A stretch of DNA of 41,892 nt from the NCBI GenBank assembly GCA_037384645.1, contig JARRNT010000046.1, positions 1 to 41,892 of the forward strand. The letters are read 5' to 3'. The translations under genes and the position numbers were made by a program. Each line of letters begins with the position of its first letter. Positions within the stretch are counted from its first letter, which is position 1. The notes beneath the pieces were generated by a model. That model saw only the letters and a list, made by a program, of their open reading frames with translations. It was not told the DNA's origin and did no database searches. Source of the DNA: RI-92 sp037384645 (GTDB lineage: Bacteria; Pseudomonadota; Gammaproteobacteria; UBA6429; Thiohalophilaceae). Below, in pieces: positions 1-8,315 of the stretch.

Positions 1-1314
1 GACCAGGTGCAGCGGCACGTGGCCGGGGCCTTCGATCATGACCTGGCAGTCGTGGGCCCAGGCTTTCTTGGTGAGTTCGCCGAGAGTTTCCAGCTCGCCA
101 AATTGCGCGGCGTCGTTGGCGTCGGCGATGCAGCCGGGGCGCAGGCCATCTCCTAAAGAGAAGCTGACGTCGTAGGCGGCCATGATCTCGCAGATGTCGT
201 CGAAGTGGGTGTAGAGGAAATTCTCCTGGTGATGGGCGAGGCACCACTTGGCCATGATCGAGCCGCCGCGGCTGACGATGCCGGTGACGCGGTTGGCGGT
301 TAAGGGCACGTAGCGCAGCAACACGCCGGCGTGAATGGTGAAGTAGTCCACGCCCTGCTCGGCCTGTTCGATGAGGGTGTCGGCGAACATCTCCCAGGTC
401 AGTTCCTCGGCCTTGCCCTCGACCTTTTCCAGCGCCTGGTAGATGGGCACGGTGCCGATGGGCATGGGCGCGTTGCGCAGGATCCACTCGCGGGTCTCGT
501 GGATGTTCTTGCCGGTGGACAGATCCATCAGGGTGTCGCCGCCCCAGCGCGCGGACCACACCATCTTTTCCACTTCCTCTTCGATGGAGGAGGTCACCGC
601 GGAGTTGCCGATGTTGGTGTTGATCTTCACTCTAAAGTTTCGACCGATAATCATCGGTTCTAATTCAGGGTGGTTGATGTTGGCCGGGATGATGGCGCGG
701 CCGGCGGCCACTTCACTGCGCACGAATTCGGGGGTGATGATCTCGGGGATGTTGGCGCCGAAGCTCTCGCCGCGGTGCTGGCGCAGCAGTTTGGCGTAGC
801 GCGGGTCGTTGCGCATCTCGTCGAGTTTGAGATTCTCGCGGATGGCGATGTATTCCATCTCCGGGGTGATGAGGCCCTGTTTGGCATAGTGCATCTGGGT
901 GACGTTCATGCCGGGCTTGGCGCGGCGCGGGGCGCGGATGTGTTCGAAGCGCAGGTGCGCGAGTGAGGGGTCACTCTGGCGTTGGCGCCCGAATTCGCTG
1001 GTCGGGCCATCGAGCAACTGGCTGTCGTTGCGCTCCTGGATCCAGCGGGCGCGGACCTCGGGCAGGCCCTGGAGCAGGTCGATCTTCACATCCGGGTCGG
1101 TGTAGGGCCCGGAGGTGTCATATATATAGATAGGTGGGTTCTGTTCCGGGGTGTCCGTGGTATGGGTCTCGGCCTGGGTCACCTCGCGCATGGGCACGCG
1201 CAGGTCGGCGCGGCTGCCGCTGACGTAGATCTTCCGGGATTTGGCAAACGGCCGGGTGACTTCGTCCGACAGGCTGGCCGTTTTCTTGATGAATTCTTCG
1301 GGGATGGCGCTCAT
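1..1314 (-). CDS. thiC: Phosphomethylpyrimidine synthase ThiC (C-terminal part outside window)
   Basis: ThiC is a cytoplasmic radical-SAM enzyme that rearranges aminoimidazole ribotide into HMP-phosphate for thiamine synthesis. The minus strand reads open from ATG at 1314 to the window edge, 438 codons with no stop. The N-terminus contains the ThiC signature KIYVSGSRADLRVPMREV, and the last visible residues read GHVPLHLV, a typical ThiC core motif. E. coli ThiC has about 630 residues, so roughly the last third is missing, including the C-terminal cysteine cluster that binds the 4Fe-4S centre. A GAGGA ribosome-binding site precedes the ATG, and a TPP riboswitch lies in the leader. The gene is divergent from the exopolysaccharide operon. 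The identification is firm; the truncation is only the window boundary. Confidence 0.96.
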   Translation of the reverse strand, partial: MSAIPEEFIKKTASLSDEVTRPFAKSRKIYVSGSRADLRVPMREVTQAETHTTDTPEQNPPIYIYDTSGPYTDPDVKIDLLQGLPEVRARWIQERNDSQLLDGPTSEFGRQRQSDPSLAHLRFEHIRAPRRAKPGMNVTQMHYAKQGLITPEMEYIAIRENLKLDEMRNDPRYAKLLRQHRGESFGANIPEIITPEFVRSEVAAGRAIIPANINHPELEPMIIGRNFRVKINTNIGNSAVTSSIEEEVEKMVWSARWGGDTLMDLSTGKNIHETREWILRNAPMPIGTVPIYQALEKVEGKAEELTWEMFADTLIEQAEQGVDYFTIHAGVLLRYVPLTANRVTGIVSRGGSIMAKWCLAHHQENFLYTHFDDICEIMAAYDVSFSLGDGLRPGCIADANDAAQFGELETLGELTKKAWAHDCQVMIEGPGHVPLHLV

Positions 1315-1381
1315 GGTCTGGTCCTCGTGGTTTTATACGCCGGGGACCCGATTGCTGATTGTGGGGGCTGGTGCTGCTCGC

Positions 1382-1472
1382 CTTCCCTACGCCGGCATTA
1401 TCCGGATCAGGTCAATTCTAGGGTCTCTCTCAGCCCGGGCCACATATTGGCCGTAAATTGGGCACCCCCGGC
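1382..1472 (-). promoter_or_regulatory. TPP riboswitch (THI element) in the thiC leader
   Basis: Read on the minus strand, this region has the conserved THI-element parts in order: GGGGGTGCCC, then GGCTGAGAGAGACCC, then GACCTGATCCGGATAATGCC followed by GGCGTAGGGAAG. These match the pyrimidine-sensing and pyrophosphate-sensing arms of the TPP aptamer. It ends about 67 nt before the thiC ATG, so it should repress thiC when thiamine pyrophosphate is abundant. Between aptamer and start, GGTCC (plus-strand 1344-1348) can pair with GGACC (1320-1324), which overlaps the ribosome-binding site. That suggests translational control, but the expression platform is inferred. Confidence 0.95.
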
Positions 1473-1580
1473 GGTTGAATCGCCAAGTTAATCGATAGGA
1501 TATGGGTTTGCAAGGGGTCTGTCGGGCGTCTCGGCATGCGATAAAGGCTTTTTTGTATTTCAGTATTACCAATATGGTAT

Positions 1581-1608
1581 TTGTCAGAACGAATCCTTAA
1601 ACTATCAT
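1581..1608 (+). promoter_or_regulatory. Predicted sigma-70 promoter of the exopolysaccharide operon
   Basis: TTGTCA (1581-1586) and TATCAT (1603-1608) are separated by 16 bp, and each matches its consensus at five of six positions. Transcription would start near 1615, about 45 nt before the first gene. Two short dyads flank it: TACCA-ATA-TGGTA (1567-1579) just upstream of the -35, and GTGACG-ACTC-CGTCAC (1620-1635) just after the expected start. They could be operators. No regulator was recognised from these sequences. Confidence 0.5.
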
Positions 1609-1619
1609 TTCGGTAAAAA

Positions 1620-1635
1620 GTGACGACTCCGTCAC
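1620..1635. repeat. Inverted repeat GTGACG-N4-CGTCAC in the operon leader
   Basis: This is a perfect 6-bp-arm dyad with a 4-nt spacer. It lies between the predicted transcription start and the AGGGAG ribosome-binding site at 1641-1646 of the GT2 synthase gene. It could be a protein-binding operator or a small RNA hairpin in the 5' leader. No U-tract follows, so it is not an intrinsic terminator. Confidence 0.4.
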
Positions 1636-1660
1636 AGTTTAGGGAGCGCTGAAAACAAAA

Positions 1661-3124
1661 ATGAAGGTATTCCTTTCTCAATTCCTTGTCGTCCTCCTGC
1701 TGATGAGTGGCGGCAACATGTGCCTGGCGGGTGTTCAGCAGGCCGCTCCACCGACCGGGATGTCCCAGCCAGGGCCGCACACCGGGCTTGATCCCGCACA
1801 GATGACCTTTCCGCCGGCCAGCTTTGCCTTCTTTTTTCAGACCAATCAACCTCGTCCCTGGTATATCGTCCTCATGTTGGGCGCATTACTCACGATCGTG
1901 GCCATCATCATCGTCTATTCTATCCGTCATTACCGGTTTACCCTGAATCGGCTGTTCGCGCGCCAGCGGCATCCGTACCTGGACATCGATGTCGCGGACT
2001 GGCCAACGGTGACCGTGGCCGTGCCGGCCCACAACGAAGAGCTGGTGATTCGCAATATTATTAACGCCCTGCTGGAAGTGGATTACCCGGCGGATCGCCT
2101 GCAGATCCTGCCCATGAATGATCGCTCCACCGACCGGACCGGTGAAATTCTGGATGAACTGGCGCAGCAGTACCCGGACCGGATCAGGGTCCTGCACCGC
2201 AAGGACGGGACGCCCGGCAAGGCGGCAGCGCTCAAGGAGGCCACGAAACTGGTGCAAAGCGAGATCCTGCTGGTGTTCGATGCGGATTACATTCCCGGGG
2301 TGGGCCTGATCAAGCAGCTGGTCTCGCCTTTCTTTGACCCGGAGATCGGTGCCATGATGGGACGCGTGGTGCCGCTCAACGTCAATAAGAACCTGTTAAC
2401 GCGTTTACTCGATCTGGAGCGCTCCGGCGGTTACCAGGTGGATCAGCAGGCGCGCATGAATTTGCATCTTGTGCCCCAGTACGGTGGCACGGTCGGCGGC
2501 GTACGCATGAGCGCGCTGGAAAGTGTCGGCGGCTGGGACGAGAAAACACTGGCGGAAGACACCGAGATGACCTATCGCATGTTGATGGCAGGCTGGAAAA
2601 CGGCATACCAGAATCGCTCTGAATGTTACGAGGAAGTCCCGGAGACCTGGTTTAGCCGGATTCGCCAGCTCAAACGCTGGGCCCGGGGCCACAACCATGT
2701 CACCCGCCGCTATACCCTGGCGCTGTTAAGAAGCCGGCGGGTGAGCCTGCGCGAAAAGATTGACGGCCTGCTGTTGCTGGGGGTGTATGCCATGTCGCTG
2801 GTGATTGTTGTGGGCTGGGCGCTGGCGATTACCCTGTTTTTCCTCGGTGAGCAGATGACGTACGGCGTGATCGCGATCCTCGCCGTCACCTCGTACGGTG
2901 CGCTGGGGAACTTTGCGGCCTATTTCGAGATTAGTGCGGCCCTCCGCCTCGACGGCCGGCGCCAGGCGATCAGCCTGTTATCGATCAATATGTTCAATTT
3001 CCTGGTGAGCCTGGTTGCGACCACGCGGGGGTCGTTTAGCCTGCTGGTACCCCGTAAGACCAAAAGCAAATCCTTCTGGGACAAAACCGAGCGCTTTCGT
3101 CGTCACAAGGCTGACGCATCGTGA
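1661..3124 (+). CDS. Membrane GT2 polysaccharide synthase (YaiP/PgaC/cellulose-synthase-like)
   Basis: This 487-residue protein is a processive-type family 2 glycosyltransferase, likely in the inner membrane. A hydrophobic N-terminus (1-24) is followed by a Pro-rich stretch and a membrane segment at about 67-87. The catalytic domain carries the PAHNEE entry motif, an NDRS motif, FDADY (D207, D209; sugar-nucleotide and metal binding), AED (299-300; catalytic base) and QLKRW at 336-340, the Q-x-x-R-W signature of processive synthases. Two or three membrane segments follow at about 362-460. It is the first gene of the operon and overlaps the next by a GTGA junction. The sugar donor cannot be read from the sequence; wecB downstream suggests UDP-GlcNAc or UDP-ManNAc. 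There is no PilZ domain. The ribosome-binding site AGGGAG is rather far from the ATG (14 nt). Confidence 0.88.
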   Translation: MKVFLSQFLVVLLLMSGGNMCLAGVQQAAPPTGMSQPGPHTGLDPAQMTFPPASFAFFFQTNQPRPWYIVLMLGALLTIVAIIIVYSIRHYRFTLNRLFARQRHPYLDIDVADWPTVTVAVPAHNEELVIRNIINALLEVDYPADRLQILPMNDRSTDRTGEILDELAQQYPDRIRVLHRKDGTPGKAAALKEATKLVQSEILLVFDADYIPGVGLIKQLVSPFFDPEIGAMMGRVVPLNVNKNLLTRLLDLERSGGYQVDQQARMNLHLVPQYGGTVGGVRMSALESVGGWDEKTLAEDTEMTYRMLMAGWKTAYQNRSECYEEVPETWFSRIRQLKRWARGHNHVTRRYTLALLRSRRVSLREKIDGLLLLGVYAMSLVIVVGWALAITLFFLGEQMTYGVIAILAVTSYGALGNFAAYFEISAALRLDGRRQAISLLSINMFNFLVSLVATTRGSFSLLVPRKTKSKSFWDKTERFRRHKADAS

Positions 3125-4191
3125 ACGTAGCGGGATTCTTCACCCTGTTACTGGTGCTGTTGCTGCTGCCCTTTATCCCGGCCATGCTGGAAATCCGGCG
3201 CAAACGCGATGCCCAACCCCTGCGCATTGTCCGCAGCTACGAAGTCAATGTCCTGCATTTTGCCAACCGTTTTCAGGAATACATCGATACGCATTTCGGC
3301 CAGGAGCTGAAGACCCTGCAGAACCAGGCGCAGACGCAACCGGGCGAACTGGATAACGGCTCGCAATATTTTCTGCTGGGGCGCGAGGGCACGATCAGTT
3401 TCGAACATGACGAAATCAGTTCGCAGGTGACAAACCGGATGTTCATTGCCGGTTCGGACCTGACCCTGCCCGGCGCCATGAGCTATTTCAACGAACTCTA
3501 TGCTAACGGTAGCATCACCGGCGCCGATGAAAACATCTATCGCGCCATGCTCGCCGGCGCGGATATCGATCTGGGCCGTAACAGCATGCTGTTACGCTGG
3601 ATGCATGCGAAGGGGGAAGCCCGAATCGCGGGTGGCGGCATCATGTATGGACGGGTCTCGGCGGACAAGCGCATCGTGTTCACCGGTCAATCGCGGTTTC
3701 AACGGCTCAATGCACCGCAGATCCTGTTTGGTGAGGATATGGCCCCGCAGCAAACGGGGCGGGCCCGCCAGGAAATCAAACCGGAAGATTTACCGGTCGC
3801 GGTGGATATCGCCGCCGGGCGCTGGCTCATCGAGGATGACCTGGCGCTGGCAGACAATAGCAGCCTCCATGCCGACCTGGTTGTCACCGGCAGCCTGCGC
3901 CTGGGTAATAACTGTGAAATCCATGGTTCCATCAAGAGTCACAAAACGCTGTATATTCAGAAGGACTGTGCGATCCATGGCAGCGTTGTGAGTATCCGGG
4001 ATATTTACATCGGGCCGGGCGCCAGTCTCGCGGGACCGTTGATTAGCGAGGCCAATATCCACATCGCGCCGAATTGCCGGTTCGGTTCGGCCACCTTGCC
4101 GACAACCATCTCCGCAGAAGAAATCCATTTCCAGGCCAATTGTGTTGCCCACGGCACCGTGTGGGCACGGTCATCAGGAACGATAAGTTAA
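3121..4191 (+). CDS. Membrane-anchored bactofilin-like (polymer-forming) protein
   Basis: This 356-residue protein starts at GTG, which overlaps the TGA of the synthase gene (GTGA), so the two are translationally coupled. Residues 4-22 form one strongly hydrophobic segment, followed by a charged linker (EIRRKRD). About residues 235-345 consist of short repeated strands spaced like a right-handed beta-helix, with recurring Gly/Ile/His positions (for example CEIHGSIKS, CAIHGSVVS, IYIGPGASLAG). This pattern is typical of bactofilins, which are self-polymerising cytoskeletal proteins. The middle part (about 30-230) is not recognised. I infer that it scaffolds or positions the synthase complex. 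Bactofilins usually lack such a clear transmembrane anchor and are shorter, so this is an unusual member or a different beta-helix family. Confidence 0.7.
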   Translation: MNVAGFFTLLLVLLLLPFIPAMLEIRRKRDAQPLRIVRSYEVNVLHFANRFQEYIDTHFGQELKTLQNQAQTQPGELDNGSQYFLLGREGTISFEHDEISSQVTNRMFIAGSDLTLPGAMSYFNELYANGSITGADENIYRAMLAGADIDLGRNSMLLRWMHAKGEARIAGGGIMYGRVSADKRIVFTGQSRFQRLNAPQILFGEDMAPQQTGRARQEIKPEDLPVAVDIAAGRWLIEDDLALADNSSLHADLVVTGSLRLGNNCEIHGSIKSHKTLYIQKDCAIHGSVVSIRDIYIGPGASLAGPLISEANIHIAPNCRFGSATLPTTISAEEIHFQANCVAHGTVWARSSGTIS

Positions 4192-4201
4192 AGAGGAACC
4201 G

Positions 4202-5200
4202 TTGTTGTCATTACGCGGCATCATTCTGGGTTTGTGTAGTTTCGTATGGGCCACGCACGCGCTCGCCGGCCTGCAGCTGGATTGCTACCAGTCCGCGGAC
4301 AAGGCGTTGACAGTGCACGCAGGCGGACATTTCGTTGATCCGTATTTTACCAATCGTGCCCTGATTACCGCCCATCAGCTCGGCCTGGATATCCAGCCCG
4401 TCGCGCGTCAATGGATTGAGTGGGCGCTGGCCCACCAGTCAGTTGATGGACGGTTTGGGCGCTATTGCCTGCACGGCACGCAACAATGGCAGCGCTGTGC
4501 CGCGGCGGATGCGGACGATGCATCGCTGGCGCTGTGGCAACAGCTGTTATATCTCGTGTCAGCCAGGGATGCCCAATACGGGGCATGGCACAACAGTGTG
4601 CAACGGGCGCGGCAACAACTCGATCATTTGTATGATGCCCGGCGCGGCATTTATCTCGTGTCATCAACCCAGCGCTTCGGTTTGCTGATGGACAATGTCG
4701 AGATCTACAACGCCCTCAGCACCATCGCCCGGCAACAGCGCGATCTCGGGGCAACCTCACTGGCAGCCGCCACGCTGGCTCGCGCGAAAAGCCTGCACCA
4801 GGCCATCAATCGCGTTTTCTGGCGTAGCGACAGGCAGACGTATGCCGTGACAACCCAGGCGGAGGAGCCAAAAAACTTTTATCCACACATCGTCGCCCAG
4901 GTCTATCCCTGGTTGTTTGACCTGTCGACGCCGGTAAACACGCAGCAGGCTTACCGGCGCTGGCGCGCACGCTATGCCGAACGCTGGCTCAGCTTTACCC
5001 AGGACAAATATCCGTGGGGACTGGTCGCCGCAACGGCATATAAACTTGGCGACCGCGCAACGGCAGAACGCTGGCTGCGACATGCCGGCACGCTACGCCA
5101 TGGCAGGCGCTGGAACATTCTGGAAGAGGCGATCTATCAGGCCCTGGCCAGGGAATTCGCAATGCCAGTGACGCAGGAATGCAAGCGGGGCGAGTCATGA
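4202..5200 (+). CDS. Secreted alpha/alpha-barrel hydrolase-like protein
   Basis: This 332-residue protein has a signal peptide ending near THALAG (residues 18-23), so it is probably periplasmic. The remainder is helical, with repeated hairpin-like segments and Asp-rich clusters (DGRFGRYC, DADDASLALWQQ, DNVEIYNAL). This resembles six-hairpin glycosidases such as the GH8-type hydrolases that accompany cellulose and other exopolysaccharide synthases. I could not assign a family or catalytic residues firmly. The start is TTG at 4202, with TTG at 4205 as an alternative, chosen because AAAGAGGA lies just upstream and no ATG fits before the signal peptide. The stop overlaps the next gene (ATGA). A role in trimming or releasing the polymer is inferred from context. 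Confidence 0.6.
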   Translation: MLSLRGIILGLCSFVWATHALAGLQLDCYQSADKALTVHAGGHFVDPYFTNRALITAHQLGLDIQPVARQWIEWALAHQSVDGRFGRYCLHGTQQWQRCAAADADDASLALWQQLLYLVSARDAQYGAWHNSVQRARQQLDHLYDARRGIYLVSSTQRFGLLMDNVEIYNALSTIARQQRDLGATSLAAATLARAKSLHQAINRVFWRSDRQTYAVTTQAEEPKNFYPHIVAQVYPWLFDLSTPVNTQQAYRRWRARYAERWLSFTQDKYPWGLVAATAYKLGDRATAERWLRHAGTLRHGRRWNILEEAIYQALAREFAMPVTQECKRGES

Positions 5201-7104
5201 ACAAGCGAACCGCCCTTCCCTCCAGACAACGATTATATAAGCGCATCATATATATAAGTGTCATCCTGGCTGGTATGGCACTGCTGCTTGTTTATCAGCA
5301 TATGCAACAGGTCAGCAAAGAAGCCGAACCCGCGACGCTGGTCCTGCTATTGCCGGACAACACGAATTTGCATGCGCCGAAGGTTACCGTCTGGCTGGAC
5401 GCCGCGCGCGAAGCCGGCCTGCCGCTCAAACCCATGACCGATGCCGAATTCATGAGTTCCTGGTTTGACCGCAACCAGGTAGCGGGCGTGATCCTGCCGG
5501 ACCAGGTGCATAAAGTTGCCAGCGATGTCCTGATCGACACGCTCAACCAGTACGTCACGCAGGGTGGACACCTGATGCTGGTCTATGACGCCGGTATCTG
5601 GAACCTGGAGCAGCGGTACAGCGAACACGCGTCGCGCCTGTCGGGCCTGGCCGGGATTGCTTACGGCGACTACCAGAAACTGCGGGCAAAGATGTCCACC
5701 TGGTCCCCCGTTCTCGCCAGTCGCGCAACATTCGAAGCCTTGCAGGTACCGCCGGCTAAATACGGAACCTATGCCAGTCTGCGCAAGCTTGCCAAAACAC
5801 CGGCTATCACTCACGACTTGATCAATGCCCCCCTGTACTGCCTCTCCAGCTATCGAAACCCGGTATTGTCCTACGACAGTTACGTTACGTCGGGCAAATA
5901 CCAGGGTGAGGTGCTCATGCAGACTGTGCATGGCAGCGTCGCCGCGGGCATTCATCGCCACGGCAAAGGCGATGTGCTGTTCGTCAATCTGCCACTCGCC
6001 TATTTAAAGTCCCGCACCGATGGCATGCTCATGCAGTCCTTTTTGCGGTATTTTGCCGTCAACATGCTCCACCTGCCTTATCTCGCCAGCGAGCCGGATG
6101 CCGTCGGCGGACTGGTGATGAACCTGCACCTGGGCTCCAACGCGGCACTGCCCGCTCTGAAAAAATTACGCAAACTGGGTATTTTCAGACAGGGACCATT
6201 CTCGATCCACATCACTGCCGGGCCAGACGCCCATACAATAGGCGATGGCCTCGGGATCGATGTCCTGCACAACAAGACCACGCAGCACTGGATTAAATTT
6301 TTCCAGTCACGCGGTGACGCCATTGGTAGCCACGGCGGCTGGGTTCACGATTATTGGGGCGATCACGTTCCGAACAAACCCACCCCCGAGTTTGAAAATT
6401 TTCTCAAACTGAACAAGGAAGCGCTGGAGAAGGTGACAGGGCAACCGGATATTGAGTACTCGGCACCGGAGGGCAATCACCCGGCCTGGGTCACCGACTG
6501 GTTAAGCAAGCATGGCTTCATTGCCTATTACTTTACCGGGGATTCGGGTATGGCACCGACCCGCAGTTACCTGAATGACAGGCTGGTCTCGCCACGGCTC
6601 TGGTCCTATCCCATTCTGACCTATCACTACATGGCTGGCTTTGAAGAATTACGCCGTGGCAAAGTCAGCCCCAAACAGGTTACGGACTGGCTACGCAATA
6701 TCAGCGAGTTTTGCGTGAATAATCGCACTGTACGCCTGATCTACTTTCATCCGCGCGGCGGCCTGCTCTATCCCGAAGCTGTCCGCAGCTGGCTGGCGCT
6801 CACTGCAAAACTGCAGCAGACAGGCAAATTTCGCTGGTATACCATGTCCGGCTTAAGTAAGTTTCTCAATCGTCGATTACAAACCCATTGGCGTACTTCG
6901 CAATCCCGCGCTACCCTGACCTTTCGTGCCGAGAATCCACAGACCCTGGCGGGCCAGGTCTGGCTGCTGGAGAAGACACACTATGCCCGACCGACCGTTG
7001 TCGCGGGCAAGGCCCATATCGACGGCAGTGACCGGTTCTGGCTGGTTCATGCTGGCGATAACAAGACATTGCAATTCAGTACAAAACGAGAAGAAACAAA
7101 ATGA
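5197..7104 (+). CDS. Membrane-anchored polysaccharide deacetylase-like protein
   Basis: This protein has 635 residues from the ATG at 5197, which overlaps the previous stop as ATGA. An in-frame ATG at 5179 is less likely. Residues about 14-32 form an N-terminal membrane anchor. About 45-290 resemble a glutamine-amidotransferase-like Rossmann domain, with GGHLMLVYDAG and a glycine-rich GDVLFVNLPL segment. About 300-560 look like a NodB/CE4-type polysaccharide deacetylase: NLHLGS near 309-314, GSHGGWVH with H379 and H384, and SAPEGNHPAW near 422-431. The canonical TFDD motif is not evident and the two His are one residue further apart than usual, so activity is uncertain. By analogy with PgaB and PelA it would deacetylate the nascent polymer in the periplasm. 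It overlaps wecB as ATGA. Confidence 0.68.
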   Translation: MNKRTALPSRQRLYKRIIYISVILAGMALLLVYQHMQQVSKEAEPATLVLLLPDNTNLHAPKVTVWLDAAREAGLPLKPMTDAEFMSSWFDRNQVAGVILPDQVHKVASDVLIDTLNQYVTQGGHLMLVYDAGIWNLEQRYSEHASRLSGLAGIAYGDYQKLRAKMSTWSPVLASRATFEALQVPPAKYGTYASLRKLAKTPAITHDLINAPLYCLSSYRNPVLSYDSYVTSGKYQGEVLMQTVHGSVAAGIHRHGKGDVLFVNLPLAYLKSRTDGMLMQSFLRYFAVNMLHLPYLASEPDAVGGLVMNLHLGSNAALPALKKLRKLGIFRQGPFSIHITAGPDAHTIGDGLGIDVLHNKTTQHWIKFFQSRGDAIGSHGGWVHDYWGDHVPNKPTPEFENFLKLNKEALEKVTGQPDIEYSAPEGNHPAWVTDWLSKHGFIAYYFTGDSGMAPTRSYLNDRLVSPRLWSYPILTYHYMAGFEELRRGKVSPKQVTDWLRNISEFCVNNRTVRLIYFHPRGGLLYPEAVRSWLALTAKLQQTGKFRWYTMSGLSKFLNRRLQTHWRTSQSRATLTFRAENPQTLAGQVWLLEKTHYARPTVVAGKAHIDGSDRFWLVHAGDNKTLQFSTKREETK

Positions 7105-8279
7105 CACGCAAGACCGTACTTCTGTGCATGGGGACGCGCCCCGAGATCATCAAGCTGGCGCCGTTATTTCACGCCCTGCGTGCACAACCCGAGATAAACG
7201 TACTTGTTCTGCATAGCGGTCAGCACGATGAACTGGCCGAGGAGATGTACCGCTTTTTTGATATGTCACCCGAATACCGTTTCCAGTTCGACCGGCAACG
7301 ACAAAGCCTTGGCCACCTGTTTGCATTAATGATGGATCAGATGGACGAGCTGTTCAGTAACATCAGACCGGATGCAGTCATTGTCCAGGGTGATACCTCG
7401 ACGGCCCTGGCTGGCGCGCTCACCGGTTTTTATTACCGTTGCCAGATCGGACATGTTGAGGCGGGGCTGAGATCCTTTGACGAATATGAACCGTTCCCCG
7501 AGGAAAAAACCCGCGAACTCATCAGTCGCCTTGCCCACTGGCATTTTGCCCCGACGCAAATGGCGGTAGAAAATCTCGCACACGAAAATATTTCACCCGC
7601 GAAAATCTATCATGTGGGCAACACCGTCGTTGATGCGGTCAACTGGGCGCGGCGTCATGCTGACATATCCACGCTACAGGGCTCTGCAGATTTGCGCATG
7701 GCGCTCGACTGGATCGGACAGGATCAGGACAACAAGCGGCTGGTGCTGGTCACCACACACCGGCGTGAGTCCTGGGATGGCGATATCTCCAATATCGCGC
7801 AGGCCATCCATGATGCCGCACTGCGCTATCCTGACCTGTACTTTATCTGGCCGGTGCACCCTAATCCGCTGATTACCGATGTCGTGCACGAAATCATGCA
7901 AGGCCTGGACAATGGTAACGAAAAACGGGTCTGCCTGACCAAACCCATCAGCTACCCGATTCTGATTCAACTACTGCAGCATGCCTGGGTGGTTTTAACC
8001 GATTCAGGCGGTATCCAGGAAGAGGCCCTGACGCTGCAGGTACCGGTCATGGTATTGCGCAACAAAACCGAACGCCCGGAAGTAACTGACGCGCACGGTG
8101 GCATATTGATAGGCACCCAGCGCGACAGGATTATTAACTGTATCCAGATACTGCATGATGATCCGGACTATCACACCAGTTTCAAATGCGTAGACAACCC
8201 CTTTGGCGACGGACACAGTGCAGAACGTATCAGTGAAATCATTGTGAATTCTCTAATCGACAGTCAAGCAGTCACGAAG
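7101..8279 (+). CDS. wecB: UDP-N-acetylglucosamine 2-epimerase WecB (3' end lost in assembly gap)
   Basis: WecB is a cytoplasmic enzyme that interconverts UDP-GlcNAc and UDP-ManNAc. The reading frame starts at ATG 7101, overlapping the deacetylase stop, and runs 393 codons into the N gap. Visible family residues include GTRPEIIK at the N-terminus, D98 in GDTSTA, E120 in HVEAGLRS, the PEEKTRE segment (E134-E139), H220 in THRRES and the SDSGGIQEE motif. E. coli WecB has 376 residues, so the domain is essentially complete and only the stop codon and a few residues are missing. Its place inside the operon suggests the exopolysaccharide contains ManNAc or a derivative. The fusion with the next gene seen in a naive translation is an artefact of the N run. 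Confidence 0.93.
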
Positions 8280-8315
8280 NNNNNNNNNNNNNNNNNNNNN
8301 NNNNNNNNNNNNNNN
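8280..8315. other. Assembly gap (36 N)
   Basis: This run of 36 N lies between wecB and the yaiO-like gene. Its length happens to keep frame, so translation across it gives a false 659-residue fusion. The hidden sequence must hold the wecB stop codon, a ribosome-binding site, and the start codon and first signal-peptide residues of the next gene. The true size may differ from 36. Confidence 0.98.
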
